From contig NZ_CP011503.1 of NCBI RefSeq assembly GCF_001028665.1, forward strand, positions 1,488,001 through 1,552,000: a stretch of 64,000 nt of DNA. The letters are read 5' to 3'. The translations under genes and the position numbers were made by a program. Source of the stretch: Burkholderia pyrrocinia (GTDB taxonomy: Bacteria > Pseudomonadota > Gammaproteobacteria > Burkholderiales > Burkholderiaceae). Each line of letters begins with the position of its first letter. Within the stretch, counting starts at the first letter, position 1. The notes under the pieces were generated by a model that did not search any database, was not told the DNA's origin, and worked only from the letters and a program-made list of their open reading frames with translations. Of this stretch, positions 28,281 to 36,561 are shown piece after piece.

Positions 28281-28676
28281 ATGGACAAGAGCATGAAAAT
28301 CCTGGTGGTGGACGATTTCCCGACGATGCGCCGGATCGTCCGCAACCTGCTCAAGGAACTGGGCTACACGAACGTCGACGAGGCCGAGGACGGCGCGGCC
28401 GGTCTCGCGCGGCTGCGCGGCGGCGGCTTCGAATTCGTCATCTCGGACTGGAACATGCCGAACCTCGACGGCCTCGCGATGCTGAAGGAAATCCGCGCGG
28501 ACGCGACGCTCACGCACCTGCCGGTGCTGATGGTCACGGCCGAGTCGAAGAAGGAGAACATCATCGCGGCCGCGCAGGCGGGCGCGAGCGGCTACGTCGT
28601 GAAACCGTTCACGGCCGCGACGCTCGACGAGAAGCTGAACAAGATCATCGACAAGATGGCGAAGACCGGGAGCTGA
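28281..28676 (+). CDS. cheY: Chemotaxis response regulator CheY (motor-binding copy)
   Basis: 131 residues, very close to enteric CheY over the alpha4-beta5 output face: [20 protein letters not shown] then GYVVKPF. Acidic pocket Asp11/Asp12, phosphoacceptor Asp56, Lys109. Phosphorylated by CheA, it binds FliM and changes rotation. ATG at 28281 follows AAAGGAACG. It is directly followed by its phosphatase gene cheZ, supporting the motor role for this copy over the one at 20074. Confidence 0.97.
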   Translation: MDKSMKILVVDDFPTMRRIVRNLLKELGYTNVDEAEDGAAGLARLRGGGFEFVISDWNMPNLDGLAMLKEIRADATLTHLPVLMVTAESKKENIIAAAQAGASGYVVKPFTAATLDEKLNKIIDKMAKTGS

Positions 28677-28677
28677 C

Positions 28678-29409
28678 GTGAACGAGCCGATCCATGCGGC
28701 GCTCGCCGGCGCGGGGTTCAGCGCCGACAGCCACCCAGAAGGCGCCGATTTCGCGAGCGACCGCATTCTCGCGCGCATTGGCCAGGTCACGCGCGCGCTG
28801 CGCGATTCGATGCGCGAGCTCGGGCTCGACAAGCATGTCGAGCGCGCGGCCGAAGCCGTGCCCGATGCGCGCGACCGGCTGCGCTACGTCGCGACGATGA
28901 CCGAGCAGGCCGCCGTGCGCGTGCTGAATGCGATCGAGGTCGCGAAGCCCGTGCAGGAGCGTATCCAGAACGAGGCCGAGGCGCTCGACGCGCGCTGGGC
29001 GCAGTGGTACGCGGCGCCGATCGAGCACGCGGAAGTGCGCGAGCTGATGGACGATACGCGCGCGTTCCTGCGCGCGCTGCCCGAGTCGACGTCGGCGACC
29101 AGCGCGCAATTGCTCGAGATCATGCTCGCGCAGGATTTCCAGGACCTGACCGGGCAGGTGATCAAGAAGATCATGGACATGGTCTACCTGATCGAGCAGC
29201 AGCTCCTCACCGTGCTCGTCGAGAACATCGCGCCCGAGCGGCGCGAGCAGTTCGCGGCCACCGCAGCCGCGCTCGCGGCCGAGCAGATGAGCGCGACCGG
29301 CAGCCCCGAGTCGCTGCTGAACGGCCCGCAGATCGCGCCGGAAGGCAAATCCGACGTGGTCCAGGACCAGGGGCAGGTCGACGACCTGCTCGCGAGCCTG
29401 GGTTTCTGA
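28678..29409 (+). CDS. cheZ: CheY-P phosphatase CheZ
   Basis: 243 residues, mainly a long helical hairpin. The catalytic segment [15 protein letters not shown] contains Gln160 and Asp156, equivalent to E. coli Gln147 and Asp143. The C-terminal peptide [10 protein letters not shown] is the CheY-binding tail, joined by a flexible linker. GTG start at 28678, one base after the cheY stop. It ends the chemotaxis run. Confidence 0.95.
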   Translation: MNEPIHAALAGAGFSADSHPEGADFASDRILARIGQVTRALRDSMRELGLDKHVERAAEAVPDARDRLRYVATMTEQAAVRVLNAIEVAKPVQERIQNEAEALDARWAQWYAAPIEHAEVRELMDDTRAFLRALPESTSATSAQLLEIMLAQDFQDLTGQVIKKIMDMVYLIEQQLLTVLVENIAPERREQFAATAAALAAEQMSATGSPESLLNGPQIAPEGKSDVVQDQGQVDDLLASLGF

Positions 29410-29531
29410 TCCTTCCGCAGTGCATCGGCGCGCCCCGTTTCGCGGGGCCGCCCGATGCATGCGTCGCGCCGTTCCCGCCACGTTTCCCCCCGCTCGCCCC
29501 GCACGCGCGACCCTATACGGGCTGTGTCGAA

Positions 29532-29560
29532 TTGACACCTGGACACACTCAGCAGGCATA
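29532..29560 (+). promoter_or_regulatory. Possible promoter for the DUF2844-DUF3443 pair
   Basis: A perfect TTGACA (29532-29537) and a weak -10 (GGCATA at 17 bases, or CATACT at 19). It lies in the 262-bp gap after cheZ, so the pair could be transcribed separately from chemotaxis genes. Confidence 0.35.
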
Positions 29561-29671
29561 CTACGCGTCAGCAGCAACAGAGCGTCATTCATACGAATTT
29601 CATATGTTGACTGGCGGCGCGGGCACGATGGCTGCGCCTCCGGCAACGAAGCCAGTCCCTTGGGAGGGAAC

Positions 29672-30175
29672 GTGAAGCTGGAACGCTTGGGCTGGGCCGT
29701 CGCGCACGCGGCGGCTGCAATGGGGGTGCTGTGGACCGTCCACGCACACGCGGAACTCGGCGGCGCGCCGATGTCGCCGCCGGCGGACGATCAGGCCGCA
29801 ACCGTGCGCGCGATGCAGCGCGCGATGCGTTCGGCCGACGGCGTGCAGACGAGCACGGCCGCCTATACCGTCCGCGAGATCACGCTCGGATCGGGCACCG
29901 TCATCCACGAATACACGTCGGCCGCCGGCAGCGTGTTCGGCCTCGCATGGCGCGGGCCGACGATGCCGGATCTCGCGTCGCTGCTCGGCAGCTATTTCCC
30001 GCAGTACACCGCCGGCGTCCAGGCGGCGCATGCGGCGCGCGGCTGGCGCGCGCCCGTGTCCGTCGCGACGAGCGGCCTCGTGATCCGGACGGGCGGCCAC
30101 ATGGGCGCCTTCTCGGGCCAGGCGTGGCTGCCGGCGGCGCTGCCTGCCGGCCTCGCCGGCAACGACATCCAGTGA
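29672..30175 (+). CDS. DUF2844 family exported protein
   Basis: 167 residues with a signal peptide (cleavage after Ala27 in VHAHA). The mature part has a central conserved-looking region AAYTVREITLGSGTVIHEYTS, then GSVFGLAWRGPTMPDL and a tail with SGLVIRTGGHMGAFSGQAW. No catalytic motif is recognisable. The GTG start at 29672 follows GGGAGGGA. It sits 16 bp before the DUF3443 lipoprotein; such pairing, from memory, recurs in Burkholderia. If the neighbour is a protease, this could be an accessory, chaperone or inhibitor; that is inference. Confidence 0.75.
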   Translation: MKLERLGWAVAHAAAAMGVLWTVHAHAELGGAPMSPPADDQAATVRAMQRAMRSADGVQTSTAAYTVREITLGSGTVIHEYTSAAGSVFGLAWRGPTMPDLASLLGSYFPQYTAGVQAAHAARGWRAPVSVATSGLVIRTGGHMGAFSGQAWLPAALPAGLAGNDIQ

Positions 30176-30191
30176 CAGCGGGAGAGCGATC

Positions 30192-31445
30192 TTGAGAATT
30201 CCTCGTACATTCAAGCGCTGGCTCGGCGTGCTGGGCCTCGCGGCCGCGACGGCCGTGCTCGTGACGGCATGCGGCGGCGGCGACGGCGGCGGCGGCAGCT
30301 CCGGCAACAACGGCGGCGGCAACGGCAACGGTTCGACCGTGTCGGACGGCAATACCGCGAACACGGCCGTCATCACGGTCGGCACCGGCGCCGCGAACGT
30401 GATCAACATCCCGACCGTCAACGTGAAGGTCTGCGCGCCGGGCACGTCGACCTGCCAGGTGGTCAGCAACGTGCTCGTCGATACCGCGTCCTACGGGCTG
30501 CGGCTGGTCGGCAGCGCGGTGTCGGGCGTGCTCGGCAGCCTGCCGCAAGTGACGAGCGGCGGCGCGCCGGTCGCCGAGTGCGGCAAGTTCGTGTCGAGCT
30601 ATACGTGGGGCTCGGTGCGCACCGTCGACCTGTCGATCGGCACCGAACAGGCGAGCTCGCTGCCCGTGCAGATCATCGGCGACCTTGGCACGACGGGCGT
30701 GCCGAGCTCGTGCACGAACGGCGGCGCATCGGCCAACTCGGCGAGCGCGCTCGGTGCGAACGGCATCCTCGGCATCGGGCCGGCGCCGGTCGACTGCGGT
30801 ACGACCTGCGCGACGTCGACGTCGTCGAGCAACAACTACTACGCATGCCCGAACGGCAATGCGAGCTGCGCGGTCGCGCTCGTGCCTGTCGCGCAGCAGG
30901 TGGCCAACCCGGTTCATCGTTTCGCGACCGACAACAACGGCGTGATCGTGCAGATGCCGAACATCTCGAGCAGCGGGCAGGCCAGCGCGACGGGGACGCT
31001 GACATTCGGGATCGGCACGCAGAGCAACAACGCGCTCGGTGCGTCGACCGTCATGACATCGACCACGACGGGCGATGTCAGCGCGTCGTTCCTCGGCAGC
31101 ACGGTGACGGCTTTCTTCGATACCGGATCGAACGCGTATTTCTTCAACGATTCGGCGCAGACGGTCTGTTCGAGGAACACGCAGTTCTACTGCCCGTCGT
31201 CGACGACCACCTATACGGCGACGCTGACTGGCCAGAACAGCGCGAGCGGCACCGTGTCGATGCCCGTCGCGAACGCGGATTCGCTGTTCTCGAACGCGTC
31301 GACATTCGCGTTCAACGACATCGCGGGCCCGTTCGGTTCGTCCGGATGGCTCGACATCGGCATGCCGCACTTCTACGGCAAGGCGATCTACTTCGGGATG
31401 GACAAGCGCTCGAGCGGCGGCGCGGCGCCTTTCGTCGCGTTCTGA
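30192..31445 (+). CDS. DUF3443 family lipoprotein with pepsin-like aspartic protease landmarks
   Basis: 417 residues. Signal peptide with lipobox VTAC (Cys27), then a Gly/Asn-rich spacer to ~50, so it is predicted to be anchored to a membrane outside the cytoplasm. Two motifs resemble the paired active sites of pepsin: NVLVDTASYGLRLVG (Asp97) and TAFFDTGSNAYFF (Asp310). Between and after them are GANGILGIGPAPV, like pepsin's DGILGL, TGTLTFGIG, and a C-terminal WLDIGMPHFYGKAIYFGMD, like pepsin's ILGDVFLRxYYxVFD. The family is formally of unknown function; protease activity is inference. Ten Cys in the mature domain suggest disulfides. TTG start at 30192 after GGGAGAG. Confidence 0.8.
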   Translation: MRIPRTFKRWLGVLGLAAATAVLVTACGGGDGGGGSSGNNGGGNGNGSTVSDGNTANTAVITVGTGAANVINIPTVNVKVCAPGTSTCQVVSNVLVDTASYGLRLVGSAVSGVLGSLPQVTSGGAPVAECGKFVSSYTWGSVRTVDLSIGTEQASSLPVQIIGDLGTTGVPSSCTNGGASANSASALGANGILGIGPAPVDCGTTCATSTSSSNNYYACPNGNASCAVALVPVAQQVANPVHRFATDNNGVIVQMPNISSSGQASATGTLTFGIGTQSNNALGASTVMTSTTTGDVSASFLGSTVTAFFDTGSNAYFFNDSAQTVCSRNTQFYCPSSTTTYTATLTGQNSASGTVSMPVANADSLFSNASTFAFNDIAGPFGSSGWLDIGMPHFYGKAIYFGMDKRSSGGAAPFVAF

Positions 31446-31471
31446 CGCGGCACGACCGCGGGCAGCAAAGA

Positions 31472-31498
31472 GGGGGCGAGCGATCGCCCCCTTTTTTT
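31472..31498 (+). terminator. Terminator after the DUF3443 gene
   Basis: 8-bp stem GGGGGCGA/TCGCCCCC with a GCGA loop and seven T (31492-31498); 27 bp after the stop. Confidence 0.9.
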
Positions 31499-31607
31499 AT
31501 CCGGACGCCGTGCGCGCACTACGGACCGGAGCGCCGCCGGGCGCGCGCGCAGCGCCTACGATGTAAGACCGGCACCGGTGCCGGCACGACATCGAGGAGA
31601 CCGCGCC

Positions 31608-32105
31608 ATGAGCCCGCGCATACAACGCATCACGCCGTTCCTGTGGTTCGACCACGACGCCGAGGCGGCCGCCGGTTTCTACGTGTCGGTGTTCGACAAC
31701 GCGCGCATCGTGCACGTCGCGCGCTACGGCAAGGCCGGCGCGCACGCATCCGGGCAGGCCGAGGGCGCGGTGATGACGGTCGCGTTCGAGCTCGACGGGC
31801 AGGCGTTCGTCGCGCTGAACGGCGGCCCCGTGTTCCAGATGACGCCGGCCGTGTCGTTCGTCGTCAATTGCCGCGACCAGGACGAGATCGACCGCTACTG
31901 GGCGCGCCTGTCCGAAGGCGGCGACGAGCGTGCGCAGCAGTGCGGCTGGCTGCGCGACCGCTTCGGCGTGTCGTGGCAGGTCGTGCCCGTGCAGATGTCC
32001 GAGCTGATGACGGGCGATCCGGCGCGCGCCGAGCGCGTGATGGCGCAGGTGATGACGATGAAGAAGCTGGATCTCGGCGCGCTGCAGCGGGCGGCGGCCG
32101 GTTAG
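31608..32105 (+). CDS. VOC-superfamily protein (PhnB/YjdN-like)
   Basis: 165 residues. The N terminus MSPRIQRITPFLWFDHDAEAAAGFYVSVFDN and the later FVALNGGPVFQMTPAVSF and GWLRDRFGVSWQVVP are typical of the small PhnB-like glyoxalase/bleomycin-fold family, often annotated as 3-demethylubiquinone methyltransferase domain proteins. The biochemical role of these proteins is not settled. ATG at 31608 follows GAGGAGA. It stands alone between two terminated units and has no evident tie to motility. Confidence 0.88.
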   Translation: MSPRIQRITPFLWFDHDAEAAAGFYVSVFDNARIVHVARYGKAGAHASGQAEGAVMTVAFELDGQAFVALNGGPVFQMTPAVSFVVNCRDQDEIDRYWARLSEGGDERAQQCGWLRDRFGVSWQVVPVQMSELMTGDPARAERVMAQVMTMKKLDLGALQRAAAG

Positions 32106-32537
32106 GGCCCAGGCCGGAGGCCGGCCGGCGCGTACCGCCGTCGTAGGGTCGAGGAAGCGGTGGCCGGGCCCGTACGCGGTGCTTTCGATGCGTGCCGCGT
32201 CGGCCGGTGGGACGGGCGCGCCCGCGTCATGCCGGCCGGCCGGTAAATCGAATGCCGCGCGACCGGAGCGATTATCGATCGAGTTCGGATTCATTTGGTT
32301 GTAATCAAATGCTGGATTATCCGAGGCTGTGGTTTCTGTCAGGTCTTCAAGATTATTAAAATGACGTGGCATGCAAGCCTGTGGCGCCGCAGCACGCTAT
32401 GACAGCCGTTCCAGCGCCAGTGCGACGGGCGCGTGCATTGCCCGGCATGTGAAAAGAGATGGAGCCTGTCGAAACTAAAACCTATAATGCCTGCGTTGTT
32501 TCCGGGGTCGCCAATATAAAACAGGAGGGTAATAAAG
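32106..32537. other. Intergenic region between the VOC gene and the DUF805 gene
   Basis: 432 bp. The first ~120 bp are GC-rich; 32270-32360 is AT-rich. A strong ribosome site (AGGAGGG at 32524-32530) precedes the DUF805 gene. No gene or clear promoter pair was found. Confidence 0.5.
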
Positions 32538-32918
32538 ATGAATTTTTCCGAGGCTGTTCGTTCCGTACTCAATCAATACGCGAAATTCGACGGTCGTGCG
32601 CGTCGTGCCGAATACTGGTATTTCGCGCTGCTGAGTTGCGTTCTTTCGGTCGCCTCCCAGGTGATCGGCGCGGTCGGCCGCGATGCGGGCCTGGTCACGC
32701 TGCTGCTGCTGGGCGTGATCTTCCTGGTTTCGCTGGCGCTGATCATTCCGGGCATCGCGGTCAGCGTGCGCCGCCTGCACGATACGGGCCGCTCGGGCTG
32801 GTTCCTGCTGCTCGCGCTCGTTCCGATCGTCGGCGCGATCCTGCTGCTCGTGTGGATGTGCTCGCGCGGCACCGCAGGCCCGAACCGCTTCGGCGCGGAT
32901 CCGATCCCGGCGGTCTGA
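32538..32918 (+). CDS. DUF805 family inner-membrane protein
   Basis: 126 residues with about four hydrophobic helices. DUF805 landmarks are FDGRARRAEYWYFAL near the N terminus, VRRLHDTGRSGWFLLLALVPIVG in the middle, and the terminal GPNRFGADP. Function of the family (YhaH/YhaI-like) is unknown. The ATG at 32538 follows AGGAGGG. It is monocistronic, with a terminator behind it, and sits between the chemotaxis and flhBA parts of the motility locus. Confidence 0.92.
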   Translation: MNFSEAVRSVLNQYAKFDGRARRAEYWYFALLSCVLSVASQVIGAVGRDAGLVTLLLLGVIFLVSLALIIPGIAVSVRRLHDTGRSGWFLLLALVPIVGAILLLVWMCSRGTAGPNRFGADPIPAV

Positions 32919-32927
32919 GCGCCGCCT

Positions 32928-32958
32928 GCCCCGACGCGCGACGCCATCGCGTCGGGGC
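32928..32958 (+). terminator. Terminator-like hairpin after the DUF805 gene
   Basis: 11-bp stem GCCCCGACGCG/CGCGTCGGGGC with a 9-base loop, 10 bp after the stop; a T-tract appears slightly further on (near 32970). Confidence 0.65.
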
Positions 32959-33256
32959 CTGACTTCCCCGTTTTTTCCGCTCCTCCGCTCCTCCGCTTCA
33001 CCGTTCCCCGCTTCAGCCGTCACCGTCCCGCCCGGGAACCGCGCTTCACCGTTGCGTCGAACGCCGCTTTTATTCGCCGCATCGCACCACGTCGCGCACC
33101 GCTCCGTCCCCCTTCCAGCCCCGTTTGCGCCGGCTCGCCCGATTCCCCGAAATACCCCCCTTTCCCGGCTTTGCTCGACCGATCGGCGTTTGACGCCTCC
33201 ATGAATAATCGGTGTCACTGGAAAGCGGCATTCCGCCGTACCCGACTGGAGGCCCC

Positions 33257-34465
33257 GTGGCAGACGAGAGCGATCTCGACAAGACCGAAGCCGCCACTCC
33301 CAGGCGCCGCGAGAAGGCGCGCGAGGAGGGGCAGGTCGCGCGTTCGCGCGAACTGGCTTCGTTCGCGCTGCTCGCGGCCGGGTTCTACGGCGCGTGGCTG
33401 CTCGCGGGCCCGTCGGGAGCGCATCTGCAGGCGATGCTGCGCGGCGCGTTCACGTTCGACCGCGCGACCGCGTTCGACACGAACCGGATGCTGTCGGCGG
33501 CCGGCAGCGCGAGCCTCGAAGGCTTCGCCGCGCTGCTGCCGATCCTCGCGCTCACCGGCGTCGCGGCGTTGCTCGCGCCGATGGCGCTCGGCGGCTGGCT
33601 GATCTCGCAGAAGACCTTCGAACTGAAGTTCGACCGCCTGAACCCGATCTCGGGCCTCGGCCGGATCTTCTCGATCCAGGGGCCGATCCAGCTCGGCATG
33701 TCGCTCGCGAAGACGCTGGTCGTCGGCGGCATCGGCGGCATCGCGATCTGGCGCAGCAAGGACGAGCTGCTCGGCCTCGCGACGCAGCCGCTCGGCACGG
33801 CGCTCCCCGACGCGCTGCATCTCGTCGCCGTGTGCTGCGGCACGACGGTCGCCGGGATGCTGGTGGTCGCCGCGCTCGATGTGCCTTACCAAATCTGGCA
33901 GTACAACAAGAAGTTGCGCATGACGAAGGAAGAAGTGAAGCGCGAGCATCGCGAGAACGAAGGCGATCCGCACGTGAAGGGGCGGATCCGCCAGCAGCAG
34001 CGCGCGATCGCGCGCCGCCGGATGATGGCGGCCGTGCCGAAGGCCGACGTGGTCGTCACGAACCCGACGCACTTCGCCGTCGCGCTGCAATACACGGACG
34101 GCGAGATGGGCGCGCCGAAGGTCGTCGCGAAGGGCGTGAACCTCGTCGCCATGCGCATCCGCGAACTCGCGGCCGAGCACAACGTGCCGCTGCTCGAGGC
34201 GCCGCCGCTCGCGCGTGCGCTGTATCACAACGTCGAACTCGAACGCGAGATTCCCGGTTCGCTGTACTCGGCCGTCGCCGAAGTGCTCGCGTGGGTCTAC
34301 CAGCTCAAGCGCTTCCGTTCGGAAGGCGGCGCGTTCCCCGCGGTGCCGGTCGATCTCGACGTGCCGGCCGAACTCGACAAGGGCACGTCGGTGTCCGCCG
34401 ACGACGAGCGTGAAGAGGCCGAAGACACGCTCGGTAGCCAGGGCAATCACGGAGCCTCCGCATGA
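33257..34465 (+). CDS. flhB: Flagellar type III export protein FlhB
   Basis: 402 residues: cytoplasmic N terminus (DLDKTEAATPRRREKAREEGQVARS, split motif typical of FlhB), four membrane helices (~35-210), then the cytoplasmic FlhBC domain with the autocleavage site NPTH at residues 269-272, the same numbering as Salmonella. Cleavage switches export from hook to filament substrates. The C-terminal tail (~360-402) is acidic. I chose the GTG at 33257 after GGAGG; the upstream in-frame start at 33212 has no conserved sequence. flhA overlaps its stop. Confidence 0.96.
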   Translation: MADESDLDKTEAATPRRREKAREEGQVARSRELASFALLAAGFYGAWLLAGPSGAHLQAMLRGAFTFDRATAFDTNRMLSAAGSASLEGFAALLPILALTGVAALLAPMALGGWLISQKTFELKFDRLNPISGLGRIFSIQGPIQLGMSLAKTLVVGGIGGIAIWRSKDELLGLATQPLGTALPDALHLVAVCCGTTVAGMLVVAALDVPYQIWQYNKKLRMTKEEVKREHRENEGDPHVKGRIRQQQRAIARRRMMAAVPKADVVVTNPTHFAVALQYTDGEMGAPKVVAKGVNLVAMRIRELAAEHNVPLLEAPPLARALYHNVELEREIPGSLYSAVAEVLAWVYQLKRFRSEGGAFPAVPVDLDVPAELDKGTSVSADDEREEAEDTLGSQGNHGASA

Positions 34466-36561
34466 GCACCCCGACCGGCCTGCTCTCGAAGCGCACGAAC
34501 CCGTTCGCGGCCGCCAACCTGCGCGCGCTCGCGGGCCCCGTCCTCATCTGCATGATCCTGGGGATGATGATCCTGCCGCTGCCGCCGCTGCTGCTGGATC
34601 TGCTGTTCACGTTCAACATCGCGCTGTCGGTGATGGTGCTGCTCGTCAGCATGTACACGATGAAGCCGCTCGACTTCGCGGCGTTCCCGAGCGTGCTGCT
34701 GTTCTCGACGCTGTTGCGCCTGTCGCTGAACGTCGCGTCGACGCGCGTCGTGCTGCTCGAGGGCCACACGGGCCCCGACGCGGCCGGCCAGGTGATCGAG
34801 GCGTTCGGCCACTTCCTCGTCGGCGGCAACTTCGCGGTCGGCATCGTCGTGTTCGTGATCCTGATGATCATCAACTTCATGGTGATCACGAAGGGCGCGG
34901 GGCGGATCGCCGAAGTGTCCGCGCGCTTCACGCTCGACGCGATGCCCGGCAAGCAGATGGCGATCGACGCCGACCTGAACGCCGGCCTCATCAACGAGGA
35001 ACAGGCGCGCAAGCGCCGCCTGGCCGTGTCGCAGGAAGCCGAGTTCTACGGGTCGATGGACGGCGCGTCGAAGTTCGTGCGCGGCGACGCGATCGCCGGC
35101 CTGATCATCATGGCGATCAACGTGATCGGCGGGCTGATCGTCGGGATGGTCCAGCACGACATGAGCTTCGCGGCGGCCGGCACGAACTACACGCTGCTGA
35201 CGATCGGCGACGGCCTCGTCGCGCAGATCCCGTCGCTCGTGATCTCGACCGCGGCCGGCGTGATCGTGTCGCGCGTCGCGACCGACGAGGACATCGGCAC
35301 GCAGATCACCGGCCAGCTGTTCACGAACCCGCGCGTGCTGACGATCACCGGCGTGATCATCGTGATCATGGGGCTGATCCCGGGGATGCCGCACTTCGCG
35401 TTCCTCGCGCTCGGCGGCGGCGCGATCTGGCTGGCCCGCACGCAGACGAAGCGCGCGGCGGCCCGCAAGGCGGCCGGCGACGTGACCGACATCGCGCCAC
35501 CCGCCGTGCTGCCGTCCGACAGCCACGAAGCGACCTGGGACGACGTGCAGCTGATCGACCCGCTCGGCCTCGAAGTCGGCTACCGGCTGATCCCGCTCGT
35601 CGACAAGAACAGCGACGGCGAGCTGCTCAAGCGCATCAAGAGCATCCGCAAGAAATTCGCGCAGGAAATCGGCTTCCTGCCGCCGGTGATCCATATCCGC
35701 GACAACCTCGAACTGCGGCCGAACGCGTACCGGATCGCGCTGAAGGGCGTCGAGATCGGCGTCGGCGAAGTGTTCCCGGGCCAGTGGCTCGCGATCAACC
35801 CCGGCCAGGTGACGGCCGCGCTGCCGGGCGCCGTCACGCAGGATCCCGCGTTCGGGCTGCCGGCCGTGTGGATCGACATCGCGCTGCGCGAACAGGCGCA
35901 GGTGTACGGCTACACGGTGGTCGACGCGAGCACGGTCGTCGCGACGCACCTGAACCATCTCGTCGTCCAGCATGCGGCCGAGCTGCTCGGCCGCCAGGAA
36001 GTGCAGGCGCTCGTCGAGCGCACCGGCAAGGACGCGCCGTCGCTCGTCGAGGACCTCGTGCCGAAGACGATCTCGCTGACGACGCTGCAGAAGGTGCTGC
36101 AGAACCTGCTCGAGGAAGGCGTGCCGATCCGCGACATGCGCACGATCCTCGAGGCCGTGTCCGAACATGCGGGCCGCGGCGACGCGTTCGAGATCACCGC
36201 CGCGGTGCGGCTCTCGCTTGGCCGCGCGATCACGCAGCAGTGGTATCCGGGCGCGGGCGAGATGCAGGTGATGGGACTCGACTCGAATCTCGAGCGCGTG
36301 CTGTCGCAGGCGCTCGCCACCGGCGCGAACCCGGGCCTCGAACCCGGCCTCGCGCACAACCTTCTGACCGGCACGCAGCAAGCGATGCTGCGTCAACAGA
36401 ATCTCGGGCTGCCGCCCGTGCTGCTGGTGCAGCACGCGCTGCGCGCGATGCTCGCGCGTTTCCTGCGCCGCAGCCTGCCGCAATTGAAAGTGCTGTCGTA
36501 TGCCGAAGTGCCGGACACACGCACGATCAAAGTCGTTAACGTCATCGGGGGTTCCGCTTGA
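34462..36561 (+). CDS. flhA: Flagellar type III export protein FlhA
   Basis: 699 residues: about eight membrane helices in the first ~330 residues, with the FHIPEP signature region (LRLSLNVASTRVVLLEGHTG) and the cytoplasmic loop RFTLDAMPGKQMAIDADLNAG that contains the ion-coupling Asp. The C-terminal domain docks chaperone-substrate complexes. Its ATG overlaps the flhB stop (ATGA), and its stop overlaps the flhF TTG start. It is the central pore component of the export gate. Confidence 0.97.
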   Translation: MSTPTGLLSKRTNPFAAANLRALAGPVLICMILGMMILPLPPLLLDLLFTFNIALSVMVLLVSMYTMKPLDFAAFPSVLLFSTLLRLSLNVASTRVVLLEGHTGPDAAGQVIEAFGHFLVGGNFAVGIVVFVILMIINFMVITKGAGRIAEVSARFTLDAMPGKQMAIDADLNAGLINEEQARKRRLAVSQEAEFYGSMDGASKFVRGDAIAGLIIMAINVIGGLIVGMVQHDMSFAAAGTNYTLLTIGDGLVAQIPSLVISTAAGVIVSRVATDEDIGTQITGQLFTNPRVLTITGVIIVIMGLIPGMPHFAFLALGGGAIWLARTQTKRAAARKAAGDVTDIAPPAVLPSDSHEATWDDVQLIDPLGLEVGYRLIPLVDKNSDGELLKRIKSIRKKFAQEIGFLPPVIHIRDNLELRPNAYRIALKGVEIGVGEVFPGQWLAINPGQVTAALPGAVTQDPAFGLPAVWIDIALREQAQVYGYTVVDASTVVATHLNHLVVQHAAELLGRQEVQALVERTGKDAPSLVEDLVPKTISLTTLQKVLQNLLEEGVPIRDMRTILEAVSEHAGRGDAFEITAAVRLSLGRAITQQWYPGAGEMQVMGLDSNLERVLSQALATGANPGLEPGLAHNLLTGTQQAMLRQQNLGLPPVLLVQHALRAMLARFLRRSLPQLKVLSYAEVPDTRTIKVVNVIGGSA

